Shown here piece by piece: positions 11,362 to 22,900 of a DNA stretch of 64,000 bases. Position 1 is the first letter of the stretch, and each line of letters opens with the position of its first letter. The notes below the pieces were generated by a model. The model ran no database searches and was not told the DNA's origin. It saw nothing but the letters and a program-made list of their open reading frames with translations. The position numbers were made by a program, and so were the translations under genes. Source of the stretch: Filosporella fistucella (Eukaryota; Ascomycota; Leotiomycetes; Helotiales); NCBI GenBank assembly GCA_030077755.1, contig JAQJZZ010000014.1, forward strand, positions 1-64,000, in the 5' to 3' direction.

Positions 11362-12383
11362 ATGTCCCTCAATCGAAGCTTTTCCCTGAATACAGGCGCA
11401 AAAATACCAGCAGTTGGCTTTGGGACATGGCAAGCAGCACCAAAAGAGGTCGAACGAGCGGTCGAGGTAGCTCTAAAAGCAGGTTATCGGCACATCGATT
11501 GCGCAGCGATTTATCGCAACGAAACGGAAGTTGGGAGTGGAATCAGGAATAGTGGAGTCAATAGAAAGGACATTTTCATCACAGGAAAGCTATGGAATAC
11601 CAAACACAGACCAGAAGACGTGGAAAGCGCTTTGGATAAGACACTTGCCGATTTGGGCGTGGAATATGTGGACTTGTATCTCATGCATTGGCCATGGTAA
11701 GTTCCTCTACTAAAATTATATACATCAAAATTTTTAATTAATGTAGTGCTTTCAAGCCGGGTAACAAGTTCTTTCCACTGGATTCCAACGGTGTCTTCAA
11801 GCTCGATGATATCGACCCTGCAGTAACTTGGAGTGCGATGGAAGCACTTCTGAAAACGGGAAAGGCTCGTGCCATAGGTGTGTCTAACTTCAACATTCGT
11901 CGCCTGGAAGCAATTCTCAAATCCGCAAATGTCGTACCTGCAGTGAATCAAATCGAGATTCATCCCTACCTTCAACAACCAGACCTGTTCACCTTTTGCA
12001 AAGAAAAGGGAATCGTACTCACAGCATATTCGCCACTTGGGAACAATCAGACCGGGGAACCACGCACAGTGGATGATGCCAAAGTTAATAAAGTAGCGAA
12101 GCAACTCGAAAAGGATCCAGGCCAGGTGCTTGTGAGCTGGGGTGTACAGCGAGGTCATGTGGTATTACCCAAGAGCGTGACACCGAAGAGAATCGAGAGC
12201 AATTTTGAGGACTTTGTCATCCCTGAGGAGCAGATGAAAGAGTTGAACAGTCTGGAGAGACACAAACGCTTCAACTTTCCTGCGAGGTGGGGTTTCGATA
12301 TCTTCGATGAGGTGGGTGATGATTTTGTGAAGAAGGCGGCGAAGGAGGCTAGCGAGGAAAATAAGACAAAGTTCGTTGTATAA
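11362..12383 (+). CDS. aldo-keto reductase
   Basis: NADPH-dependent cytosolic reductase of aldehydes or ketones, family AKR. Two exons (11362-11696 and 11747-12383; 50-nt GT-AG intron) give 323 residues, the standard length of the (beta/alpha)8 barrel. The catalytic tetrad is complete: Asp in HIDCAAIY, Tyr in the same motif, Lys in ITGKLWN and His in LMHWP. GVSNFN, NQIEIHP and the cofactor motif [10 protein letters not shown] are present. Splicing changes a read-through HWPW-stop into HWPCAFKPG, the expected family sequence, which fixes the intron. The start is in good context (CAAAATG). It is transcribed away from the regulator and could reduce the aldehyde released by the reductase-kinase enzyme or protect the cell from it; this is inference. 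Confidence 0.93.
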
Positions 12384-13132
12384 ATCTCTCTAGACTGCTC
12401 AAAGATCATACGGAAAATCAAATAGAAGGCCTGGAAGTGTTCTCATAGGGAGACGGTGTTTCCCGATAGTCTGTGAGGCTTTAAGAACAATGTCGGTCTC
12501 TCAGCTCCTGCATATTTGCTTGCTGCTCTCGACAGCCTCAAAGGAGCCAGAACCTGAATCTTACCAACCTATTCTATATTTAGACTTGTGGCACAATTGA
12601 TGGTCTTGCTTTCCAAAGATCATTACCGAAGAAAATAGGGATATGGTTGACCCGAAATCGCTTGACACGAGAGTGGTGGGTTGGTATATCCATACCTGTT
12701 CCAAAAGAGGTTAAGAAGCCCGCTACTTTCGACGGTTTGGAAATTATTCTCAACCCAACAGTTGGTACATGACAAGCAAGAAGCATTTGTGAATATAAAC
12801 GGACCCTAAAATATTTCCCATAATTGAAGTAGAATTAAAATCAAAGGCAGTCCAAACCCTTAATATTAAGTCTTTAATCCAATTAATTTATGTCTCCTCC
12901 TTTCTTCGCAATAATCCATAGCGTATTAATATTATTCCCATACTTAACTTAACGCATAATATCCCCTTTTAAAATCTTAAATCTAATCTCTTTTATAATT
13001 CCTAGCCATTTTTCCTTATTCCATCCCGCTTAAAACATTTCCTCTCCTCCAAGCCATTTATTTATAACCTTTTATCTTATAATTGCGAAGTTTATAATAA
13101 ATATTCCTTTAGCACTTAACCACTTAAAAATC
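12384..13132. other. gene-free transition into the transposon block
   Basis: The first part has normal base composition and could hold the terminator of the aldo-keto reductase gene. From about 12800 it turns into AT-rich, TA-dense sequence of the RIP type. One small minus-strand open frame (12580-12786) has no recognisable features. Confidence 0.5.
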
Positions 13133-13137
13133 CTCTC

Positions 13138-13328
13138 TATGAGATATATAAATGGGAGGCAATTCAACGAGTAAAATAAGTTATATTTTAATATGAGACT
13201 GAATTCTAGCCTTTTGGAATGCCAGAGTTAGACTATTTAAGGGGTGCCTAAGGGGTTCTTATAAATTGCCGAATATAACCGAATAGTCGAGGTTATATAA
13301 AATTATAATTCCAATTATATACCTAATA
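13138..13328 (-). repeat. LTR of copy 1 (element 3' LTR)
   Basis: 191 bp, homologous to the three other LTRs. Its outer end reads TATGAG where copy 2 has TGTGAG, a G-to-A change. Preceded by the CTCTC target duplication. The internal side is followed by a C-rich run (AGATTCCCCCC), which on the minus strand is the polypurine tract expected next to the 3' LTR. Confidence 0.9.
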
Positions 13329-16300
13329 AGATTCCCCCCTTTTAATAATGCTATCCTAGTATTAATTCCCAGGCCTTATTAACTCCCGTAACGGTGACTA
13401 AAAGCCACCGCATTACCTACGTCTCCTTATAGGAGTTTAGTTTAATTAAGTATAATATAAGAGTGCTATTATAAAATTATATTTTAGCCTATTAAGGTAT
13501 AACTAATCTCATAAGTTATAATTCCTATATAGGGAGGTAGCTCTAGCAAGGCCCTAATTGGCTCTTATGCTCCTTAGGTATCATGCCGTCTTATAACTTT
13601 TATTTGCTTTAGCCGCGTGGCTTGGCACATGGGAATGGCTTTATATTTGGTCCGAGTTTATATTAAAGAGTAAATAAACTCGCCTGGTTCCTATAATCTT
13701 ACGTTCCTACATTTATAAACCTAAGGTTCTAATTAGCCAAAGGGCCTAAATTTGCGCGTAAGGCTAAGTAATCTAGAAAACTAAATTATTATATAATGGC
13801 AAACGCGTTTAATTGGCTATATAAAACTTTAGAATAATTAAAGCTATTTATTACCCTAAAATAGCTTAGGGCAAGAACCATTTAGGTAATAATCCAGAAG
13901 TTGGGATTAGGCTAAGCTTATTTATATAAATAGTGGCTCCCTTTTAACTTTTAACTTCTTTTTTTTAAGCTTATAATAACCTTTATATAATAGCATATGC
14001 TTCTTCCTTTTTTTACTCCTTAATCTTTAATCTTCTTTAATTTCTTAATTTTTATTTTTCTTTAGCTTTATTATAGGTCCTCCTATACCAGGTTATAGCA
14101 GCCGCAATATTATTATTAGCAAGCCTTATAAGCATAAGCGCGGTGATGAGATTAATACTTGGCCCACTATTTTTCGCTATTAAAGGTGCTTAAAGCATAT
14201 TTTAATCGATCCTTCCTGCACTTATATTACTCGAGTGGGAAAGTTTACGTATACTCGTTATATTAGAATAAGTAATATTTGCGAGAAGGTGAATCTCCTT
14301 TTAAGCTATTATAATAATATTAATAAGTTTAGATTCCCGTTAATTTATATTAAATTTATTATGAAATTAAGGATTACGCCAAAAAATTTAATAAGTTTAT
14401 TACTTTAAATAAGGGCAAGGAGCTTATCGGTACCAATGAGGGTTCTCTTATAATTTGGTTAATTGGCTAGGGAATAAAGGATAGCTCTAATATTTTAAAG
14501 AAGGGTAATATAAATGCTAAGGACATTCTTACTTTTAAAGGATTCCCCGTTATAAGTTTTTCCTCCCCTTATTTACTAGTGCCTATTAATATCCTATAAT
14601 TATACTTGCGTCTATATTAGAAGCATATAAAATTTCATATTAAGCTCTAATAATTAACCTTTGCTCGTGAGGTTCTTAGTGCTAGTGGTCCTAACGCTAA
14701 AAAGATTATTATTCTTTAAGAATTGGTTTAAGAGGTTAAGCGCTTCCATTTAGCTTATAAATATCAGGTATAACCCTTTCCTTAGCCTAAGATGCTCCTG
14801 CTAACTGCCTTATAGCATAATATTCGCAATAAGCTTTCTTCTCCTAATATTAATAAAGATATCCCTAAGGGCATTCTTGCGATGTTTTCTTAAATTTAAG
14901 TAATTTCTAGGTGGCGTTTAAGTGGCTTTGTCTTTGCTTTAAGATACCTTAGGCTATTCTTGTTTTTGCCTTTAATAAAATGAAATGCTTTCCTACCCAA
15001 GTATCAAATGTGTTTGCGATATTCCTAAAATGTGCCTTTATTCCCTCTTAATATCGCTCAGGCTCCTCTCCTTCCCTTTTATAATATGGCTCTAAAAGCG
15101 ATACGTGGAATATATTATATAATCTAGCATAAATGCTAGGAAGCTTTAAATAATATGCAGATTCTCCTATTAGTTTAACCACCTGGAAAGGACCTATATA
15201 TTTAGGCTAAAGTTTACTATACTTTATTCTTAAATTCTTAGTGGAGAGCATTACCCACTAATGGAAGGAGTAGTATTTATCTAGCCGTGATTTATTAAAA
15301 TACTTTTTACGGCTTTCCTAAGCATGCTTTTAGAGACCTTTTAGGGCTTCTCGCTCTTTCTTTATCAAATTTGCTCTTTCTCGCGTAGCTGGTACCTCCC
15401 CCTTAATACCCCTAACCTTAGGGTTCCATGGTAGCTTAGGATTATATCCGTAATATACCCTAAAAGGAGTAAAACTAAAAACCAAGTAAATAGAGTTATT
15501 ATAGGTGAATTCGGCAAAGCTAAGTCGGTATACCCAATTTGATTTTCTTATATTATAATAATATTTTAGGTAGTATTTAAGCACCTGGTTTTATTTTTTT
15601 ATTTGCTTATTTATTTATGAATAAAATGCAGTGGATAGCTTTTGCTTGCAATATAAGTAAAAGCATAATGCAAACCAGAAATTTAAAGTAAACACGCTAT
15701 TATGGTCCGAAATAATGCCTTTAAGGCACCCAAAAACCGAGAATACTCTTTCTTAAAAAAGTTTTACCATTTCGGGAGCTATAATCTCCTTATTATATAG
15801 GATATATTTTGCTATCTTATAATATTTATAGACTATTATAAGAATGCTATCTAGGATCTTCCCATCTAGGCCTTTTATAGGCGGAAGTCTTATAATAAAG
15901 TTTATAATAATTTTTTATTATGATTATATTGGTTATAGGGGTATTTAGAATAACCCATAAGGAGCATGTCTCTTTACTTTACTCCTCTAGCACATAATAT
16001 ACTCTCTAATATATTCTCTCATATCAGATTCCATTTATTCCTAGTAATAGTATTTATGGAATAGCTTTAAAGTCTTTTCTATACCGTAATGCCTTGCCAA
16101 AGGGTCATTATAATAAAGTTTTATAACTTCTTACCTTAATGCTTAATCGTTTAATATATAGATTCTATTTTTCCACCTAATAGCACCCTAATCGTTAACT
16201 ATCCAAGTCTTAAAATCTTAAAGCAGGTTCTTGCATTTTTTTCTAGATTTATATATAATGCATTTCTCATTATTGGTCTGAGCCATCTTAATAAGCACCT

Positions 16301-19300
16301 TAAGAGGTATCTAGAGAGGTGCTAATATAGTGGCTAAGCGAGTTATTGCATTTATTCATAAATGTAGGAAAAGCAATTTATAACCTGCTATTCCCTAGCG
16401 TAGTATATTAAGGTATATATGACTGCCTTTACTAATAGGCTTAAATAAATCCATGGATAAATTCTCTAAGGGGCCTGTTATAGCTATTCCTAAAGACGCC
16501 TCACTATCCTTCCCTTAGGGTTTTTAGGTGCCTTTACTTTACTTTATTTGCATAGAGTATAGCTTATTTTCTTTAATTATTTTAATAGCTCTATTCTCCG
16601 GCTATATCGGTCTCATAGACCTAATTACTGCCGCGAAGCTGCCGGCCAACTTATTTTAGAAAGTAGGCAATTATAATTATGGATTTGAGAAGGTCTTATT
16701 TGCATTAGCCTCCTTCTCATAATTAGGACGCTTGCTAGGCGCGTCCGCTAGGTTTAAGGAACCTTTCTAATATATAATCTTAAAATTATACGTAAATAAG
16801 TATATTACCCATTTAGCTTATTTTCCTTTTAAGTACTTTGCATTTATTTAATACTTAAGGTTATAATAATCTATAATTACCTTAACCGTATAAATGGTAC
16901 CTTTAAGGTAATATCGTCACTCCTTAAAGCTTTTAATAATAGCCAGCATCTCTTTATCATATATAGCGTAATTTAGCTTAGCTTGATTTAGTTTTCTCGA
17001 AAAGAATGCTATTGGCTTCTAATATTCCTTTATATTACCGTTCCTCACTTATTATAAGAGCATGCTAGCTATAGCGAATCCGGAGGCATTTATCTCTAAT
17101 TTAATCCTCTTAAAGGAGTTAAAATAAAGCAGGAAAGGCGCCTTATAAAAGGCTTCTTTAAGCGCACTAAAGCTCGCAATAGCTTTAGGAATATAGATAA
17201 AAGGTTTTATTTTCACATTATTCTTTATTCCCTTTAAGGAATTAATAAGGCCTATAGCCAGGTTAAAGTATTTATAAATAAACCTCTAATAAAAGTTATA
17301 AAATCCTAAAAAGATCTAAATCTCCTTATAGGATTCTGGCACAGGCTAGTCCGCTATGGTCCAAAGCCTTATAGGGTTTAGATAAACACTATTTATAACT
17401 ATAATAAACCCTAAGAATTTAATAGTCTTAACTCCAAATTCGCACTTGCTAAGTTTTATAAATAAAGCATGCTTCCTAAGTCTCTAGAAAACCTTACGGA
17501 CGTATTTAGGATACTATAAGGGATTCTTTAAGTAAATTAAAATATTATTTAAGTATATAATTATAAAATTATCTAGCATTCCTAATATAGCACTATTAAT
17601 ATAGGCCTAGAAAGTTATTAATGCATTTATTAGCCTAAAGGGCATTACCTAATACTTAAAGTAACTATAACGGGTCTTAAAAGCAGTCTTTTAAACGTCT
17701 TCCTCCTATATCTTTACTCGATAATACGCATCTTTAAGATCTAATTTTATAAAAACCTTTATACTAATTAAGCGATTAAGGGTTTTATTTATTAAGGGCA
17801 AAGGATGCCGGTTCTTGATAATAACCTTATTAAGACCTCAATAATCCATATATAATTTGATTCCCTTATCCTTCTTTAAAATAAATAGGATTGGGGCACC
17901 TATAAGGCTTTTAAATGGCCTAATCTATCCTTTTTCTAATGCATCCTTAAGATACGTTTTAAGGGCTATAAGTTGAGGTTTAGAGAGGTTATATAATGGC
18001 CTATAAGGGACCTGCCCGTTGGTTTTAATAGCATATTTATAACCTCGTTTAAATATAATAGCGCTATCTAAGTTAAATACGTCTTTAAACTCGGCCAAGT
18101 ATTCTAGCAATTGGACTTCCTTCTTTTTATTAATAATATATACTCGGAGGGGTATAAGTGCCATTTTGGCATTAATATTATACCTCTTAGGATAAGTGCA
18201 TTTCCTTTAATAATTCTAAAGATAATCGCATTTATTTGCTTTTATAATAAATAGAGCTTATAGCTTTAAGGTATTATTAGTAGCTAGAATAATATTAAAT
18301 TCCTTTATAAATAAAATTTTAATATTATTCTAGTCCTTGATATAGGCCTAGCGAGAGCTAGCCTAATTATATAACCTTATACCCTTTAGGCAAAACCAGT
18401 CATACCCTAGGATTAGCTTATATCCACTCTTTTTAAACCCGTAAAGCCTCATTTTAAACTCCTTAGTGATTCCTTAGGAGTCCCTTGCCTTAATAATTAT
18501 ATTATAGGCTTTAGTTACCCGAAAACTACCTTTACCCACTACGCCAAACTAGATATTATAATAGGCTAAAGGCACTATTCCTAACCTCTAGGCTTCTTAG
18601 ATATTAATAAAGGAATTATTTACACCCGTATTAGCGAGTGCCTCCAGGGTACCTTTAGCCCCCGTTACGGTTTATAATAACTCAATAATAACTATTAAAC
18701 GCCTATATGATTTATTACTAGGCCCTTTGGCGCTTAAGACTTGGTAGGAGCTTTTCCCAAATTCCTTAAGGAATTTTCTCTTTTAATGGCAGCTAGCCTC
18801 TTAGCAGCTCGGAGGTTCTATTTAGCCTCCTATAATTTTGCTTTTTCTAGGTTGGCTTTTACCCATTTAACTCTATTTAGGCAAATAGGGCTACTCATAA
18901 GGTGGCCCTTCTATTTACACGAATAGTAGGTTACCTTAAAGAGAGGCTTTTAATCGCTATAAGATGTGCTTATAAAATTGCTTAATGGGGCGGAGGAAGC
19001 GTTCCTTTTCCGACGGTCACGATCTTATTAGGGCCGTTAAGAGGCTCCTAAAGAGTTCCTCTTAGGCTTTCTGCCCTTATAACCACGTCTTTTTTCGGAC
19101 TTATCGCTATCCTTATGCTTACGCTTATTTCGGCTTATAGCACTATTTATTCTTTTTATTAGGATCTTAGCCTTTTAAGCGGCCATCTATTAGCTAAGGA
19201 CGGTATCCGGTATTATATTTATAATCACAATTTACATTTTTTTAATTAATGTCTCATTTGTGAGGGCAAGCTTAAGGGTAGCTATTCTTTTAAACTCCTC

Positions 19301-20496
19301 TTAACTTTTAGAGAGGTTTTGCTTTAATAACTCCATCCTTTTTATTAATTGCATAATAGTCTCATTAAGCCTTTATTTTAGCCCTTACAATTTTCTATAG
19401 GCCTTAGCACTATGCTCCTTATTACTTTATATAATATTTAGACTCTAGCGTTTAAAGTCATCCCAGGCTATTAAAAGGCCCTAGCAATCTTGACATTTAT
19501 TACTAAGAATAGACTAATGCTTTATAAGTAGGCAACCCATCTTAAACTTTTAAATTATAGTGTTTACACGTTCCTTATAAGAGTTATATAAACTCGGCTA
19601 GTTATTAAAGACTAGCTCGAAGGCATTAAAGAAGGCCCGGTGTTCCCTAGGGTTCTTGCCTTTATAAAAAGGTGGGAAGGTTGCCTTTTTCTTCATTTTA
19701 AAGGAGAGGTCTACTTCTCGCTCCTAATCCGTTTACAGCCATATGCGGTCACTTATAGGAGCCTTAAAGCCACCATTCTTAGCATATGGATCACGGATAT
19801 GCATGAGCAATTGCACTATAAGGCCGTAATTGGCGCCCGTTTCTATAATAGGATAGTGTATATAAGCAATAAATGAAGTGTTATTAAGGCTTACTTAACC
19901 ACTTATAAGATTACCCTTAAGGTCTATAAACCTAATATGTAACTAACCTCGAGGTATAAATCCTTTATTAAAGATAATAGCTTTATATACTTGCTTATCA
20001 CGGTTAGCACTCTCTTTAAGGCGTCTAATAGCCTGCTTTAGTTTATTAATTATAATCTTTTAAGCATATAACGCATTAAGTCGAGCTACGTCCCTCTTAT
20101 AATATTCTCAGAGAGTGGATATAGGAGTAGGGGTAGGAATATAGGAGGGCTCCTAAGAAGCCCCTAAAAGGGCACTAGTCATCTCTATGTCTTCTTGCTC
20201 CTACTCGGGCTAATAGCCTTTATTTACCATATTAATAACCTAGGACTTAATCCCATTAATATATTCGCTAGGAGTTTCGTTTTCCTTAGCGGCGGTCTTA
20301 AGGACTTTTATAATAACCGTCCTAGATAATTCGCCATTATAATTCCTAGTAATCTAAGAAGAGGCTTATTAGCGAGTTATAATATTGGTGGCACGCGCGG
20401 TAGCGCCGGTAATAATAGGGTTATTAGCAGATATAATATTAATAATTAAAAGGTTAATGAATTATATTCCCGTCCTTAAAGGCAGAGAATTTAGAA

Positions 20497-20687
20497 TGTG
20501 AGATATATAAATAAGAGGCAATTTAATGAGTAAAATAAGTTATATTCTAATATGAAATTAAACTCTAGCCTTTTGAAATGCTAGAATTGGACTATTTAAG
20601 GGGTGCCTAAGGGGTTCCTATAAATTGCCGAATATAACCGAATAGTTGAGGTCATATGAAATTATAATTCCAATTATACACCTAATA
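20497..20687 (-). repeat. LTR of copy 1 (element 5' LTR)
   Basis: 191 bp, beginning TGTGAG and ending CCTAATA, where the intact form in copy 2 ends CCTGACA. Followed at once by CTCTC, matching the five bases before the other LTR. This confirms a single insertion event for copy 1. Confidence 0.9.
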
Positions 20688-20692
20688 CTCTC

Positions 20693-20953
20693 TATTAATA
20701 ACTTTTGCTTATTTATTTTTAAATGAAAAATATTATATAATTTAATAATAATATTTAATACTTTATCCCTAAATTTTAGAGCTAATATATTATTTTATAT
20801 TAATTTTATATTCTTTACTTAATATATTTTTTTATAAGCTTAACTTGAGTAATTAAGATATTAATACCTATTATATATTTATAAGATTTGAATAAGAATT
20901 AAATTCTTAAAATATTAGCTTTATACTTAAGTTTTAAGACTTTAGCTATAAAT
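20693..20953. other. AT-rich spacer between the two retrotransposon copies
   Basis: About 260 bp of extremely AT-rich DNA with no open frame, older than both insertions because each element has its own target duplication. I see nothing else in it. Confidence 0.6.
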
Positions 20954-20958
20954 GGATT

Positions 20959-21149
20959 TGTGAGACGTATAAATGGGAGGCAATTTAACGAGTAGAATAA
21001 GTTATATTCCAGTATGAGACTAAACTCTAGCCTTTTGGAATGCCAGAGTTGGATTATTTAAGGGGTGCCTGAGGGGTTCCTGTGAACTGCCGAACATAAC
21101 CGAATAGTCGAGGTCATGTGAAATTATAATTTCAATTATATACTTAACA
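20959..21149 (-). repeat. LTR of copy 2 (element 3' LTR)
   Basis: 191 bp starting TGTGAGACGT, preceded by the GGATT target duplication. It differs from the right-hand LTR mostly by transitions, so it too has been hit by RIP after insertion. Confidence 0.93.
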
Positions 21150-21893
21150 AGATTCCCCCCTTTTAATAATGCTATCCCAGCATTAGTTCCCAGGCCTTAT
21201 TAACTCCCGTAACGGTGACTAAAAGCCACCGCATTACTTACGTCTCCCTATGGGAGTTCGGTCTAATTAAGTATGGTATAAGAGTGCTATTATAGAATCA
21301 TATTTTAGCCCACTAAGGTGCAACTAATCTTATAAGTTATAACTCCTATATGGGGAGATAGCTCTAGTAGGGCCCTAATTGGCTCCTGTGCTCCCCGGGT
21401 GTCGTGCCGTTCCGCAACTTTTATTTGCTTTAGCCGCGTGGCTTGGCACATGGGAATGGCTTCACATTTGGTCCGAGTTTATATTAAAGAGCAAATAAAC
21501 TCGCCTGGTTCCTGTGATCTTGCTTTCCCACACCTGTGAACCTGAGGTTCTAATTGGCCAAAGGGCCCGAATTTGCGCGTAAGGCTAAGTAATCTGGAAA
21601 ACTGAATCACTACGTAACGGCAAACGCGTTTGATTAGCTATATAAAACTTCGGAATAGTTAAAGCTATTTATTACCCCAAAATAGCTTAGGGCAGGAACC
21701 ATTTAGGTGGTGATCCAGAAGTTGGGATTAGGCTGAGCTTGTCTATATAAATAGTGGCTCCCTTTCAACTTTCAACTTCTTTTCTTTAAGCTCACAATAA
21801 CCTTTGCATAGTAGCGTGTGCTTCTTCCTTTTTTTACTCCTTAATCTTTAATCTTCTTTATCTTCTTAATCTTCACTCTTCTTTAGCTTTATC

Positions 21894-22712
21894 ATGGGTC
21901 CTCCTACACCAGGTCATAGCGGCCGTAACGTCACTATTGGCAGGCCTCACAAGCGTAAGCGCGGTAATGAGGTTAATACTTGGCCCATTATCTTTCGCTA
22001 TTAAAGATGCTTAAAGCATACTTTAATCAATCCTTCCTACACTTGTATTACTCGAGTAGGAAAGTCTATGTGCACTCGTTGCACCAGAATGAGTAGTGTT
22101 TATGAGAAGGTGAGTCTCCTTTTAGGCTATTATAATAATATTAATAGGTTTAGATTCCCGTTAATCTATACCAAATCTATCGCGAAATTGAGGACTATGC
22201 CAAAGAATTTGACGAGTTCGTGGCTTTAGATGAGGGCAAGGAGCTCATCGGTACCAATGAGGGTTCTCTTGCGATCTGGTTGGCTGGCTGGGGAATAAAG
22301 GATAGCTCCAATGTTTTAAAGAGGGGTGATATAAATGCTAAGGACATTCTCACTTCTAAAGGATTTCCCGTTATGAGTTTTCCTCCCCTTACTTACTAGT
22401 GCCTGCTAATATCCTGCAATCGTACTTGCGTCTATACCAGAAGCACATGGAATTTCGTGTCGAGCTCTAACGACTAACCTCTGCTCGTGAGGTTCCTGGT
22501 GCTAGTGGTCTTGACGCTAAAAAGATCGCTATTCTTCGAGAGTTGGTCTAAGAGGTTAAGCGCTTCCGTTTGGCTTATAAATATCAGGTATGACCCTTCC
22601 CTTGACCTGAGATGCTCCTATTAACTGCCTTATAGCACAATATTCGCAATAAGCTTTCCCCTCCTAATATCGATAAAGATATCCCTAAAGGCATCCTCGC
22701 GATATTTTCTTA
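21894..22712 (+). pseudogene. antisense coding-like frame inside the retrotransposon 3' region
   Basis: The 1.75 kb between pol and the 3' LTR carries no gag-pol sequence, but the opposite (plus) strand reads like protein. An ATG at 21894 opens MGPPTPGHSGRN...RPHKRKRG, a basic leader. In another frame, from about 22166, comes REIEDYAKEFDEFVALDEGK and on through IWLAGWGIKDSSNVLKRGD, then NILQSYLRLYQKHMEFRVEL and DAKKIAILRELV. Stops in this frame are TAA or TAG at places where CAA or CAG would fit. The two parts are in different frames, which suggests an intron or a frameshift between them. The same layout is visible, more decayed, in copy 1 at about 14095-14880. Product unknown; the leader could be nuclear-targeting. 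Confidence 0.55.
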
Positions 22713-22900
22713 GATTTGAGTGGTTTCTGGGTGGCGTTTGGGTGGCTTTGTCTTTGCTTTGAGATACCCTGGGCTATTCTTATTTTTGCCCTTAATGAAA
22801 TGAAATGCTTTCCTACCCAAGTGCCAAATGTGTCTGCGATATTCCTAAAATGTGCCTTTATTCCTGCTTCATTTCACCTATATCAGCCATTATTCCCAGT

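Larger units (their letters stand above)
13138..20687 (-). mobile_element. Ty3/gypsy LTR retrotransposon, copy 1 (heavily RIP-mutated, chromodomain segment deleted)
   Basis: A 7550-bp element bounded by 191-bp LTRs (13138-13328 and 20497-20687) and flanked by the 5-bp target duplication CTCTC (13133-13137 and 20688-20692). It aligns along its length with copy 2 but differs by very many C-to-T and G-to-A changes, the signature of repeat-induced point mutation. Only scraps of open frame survive: integrase-region at about 15330-15584 and reverse-transcriptase leader at about 17925-18164, both on the minus strand. Compared with copy 2 it lacks about 365 bp, at about 15045, corresponding to the end of the integrase with the chromodomain and AT-hook. 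It cannot code for a functional polyprotein. Confidence 0.93.

Noticed and set aside
11511..12158. 215-codon minus-strand frame opposite the aldo-keto reductase
   Set aside because: It crosses the intron and lies antisense to conserved AKR motifs; a shadow frame.
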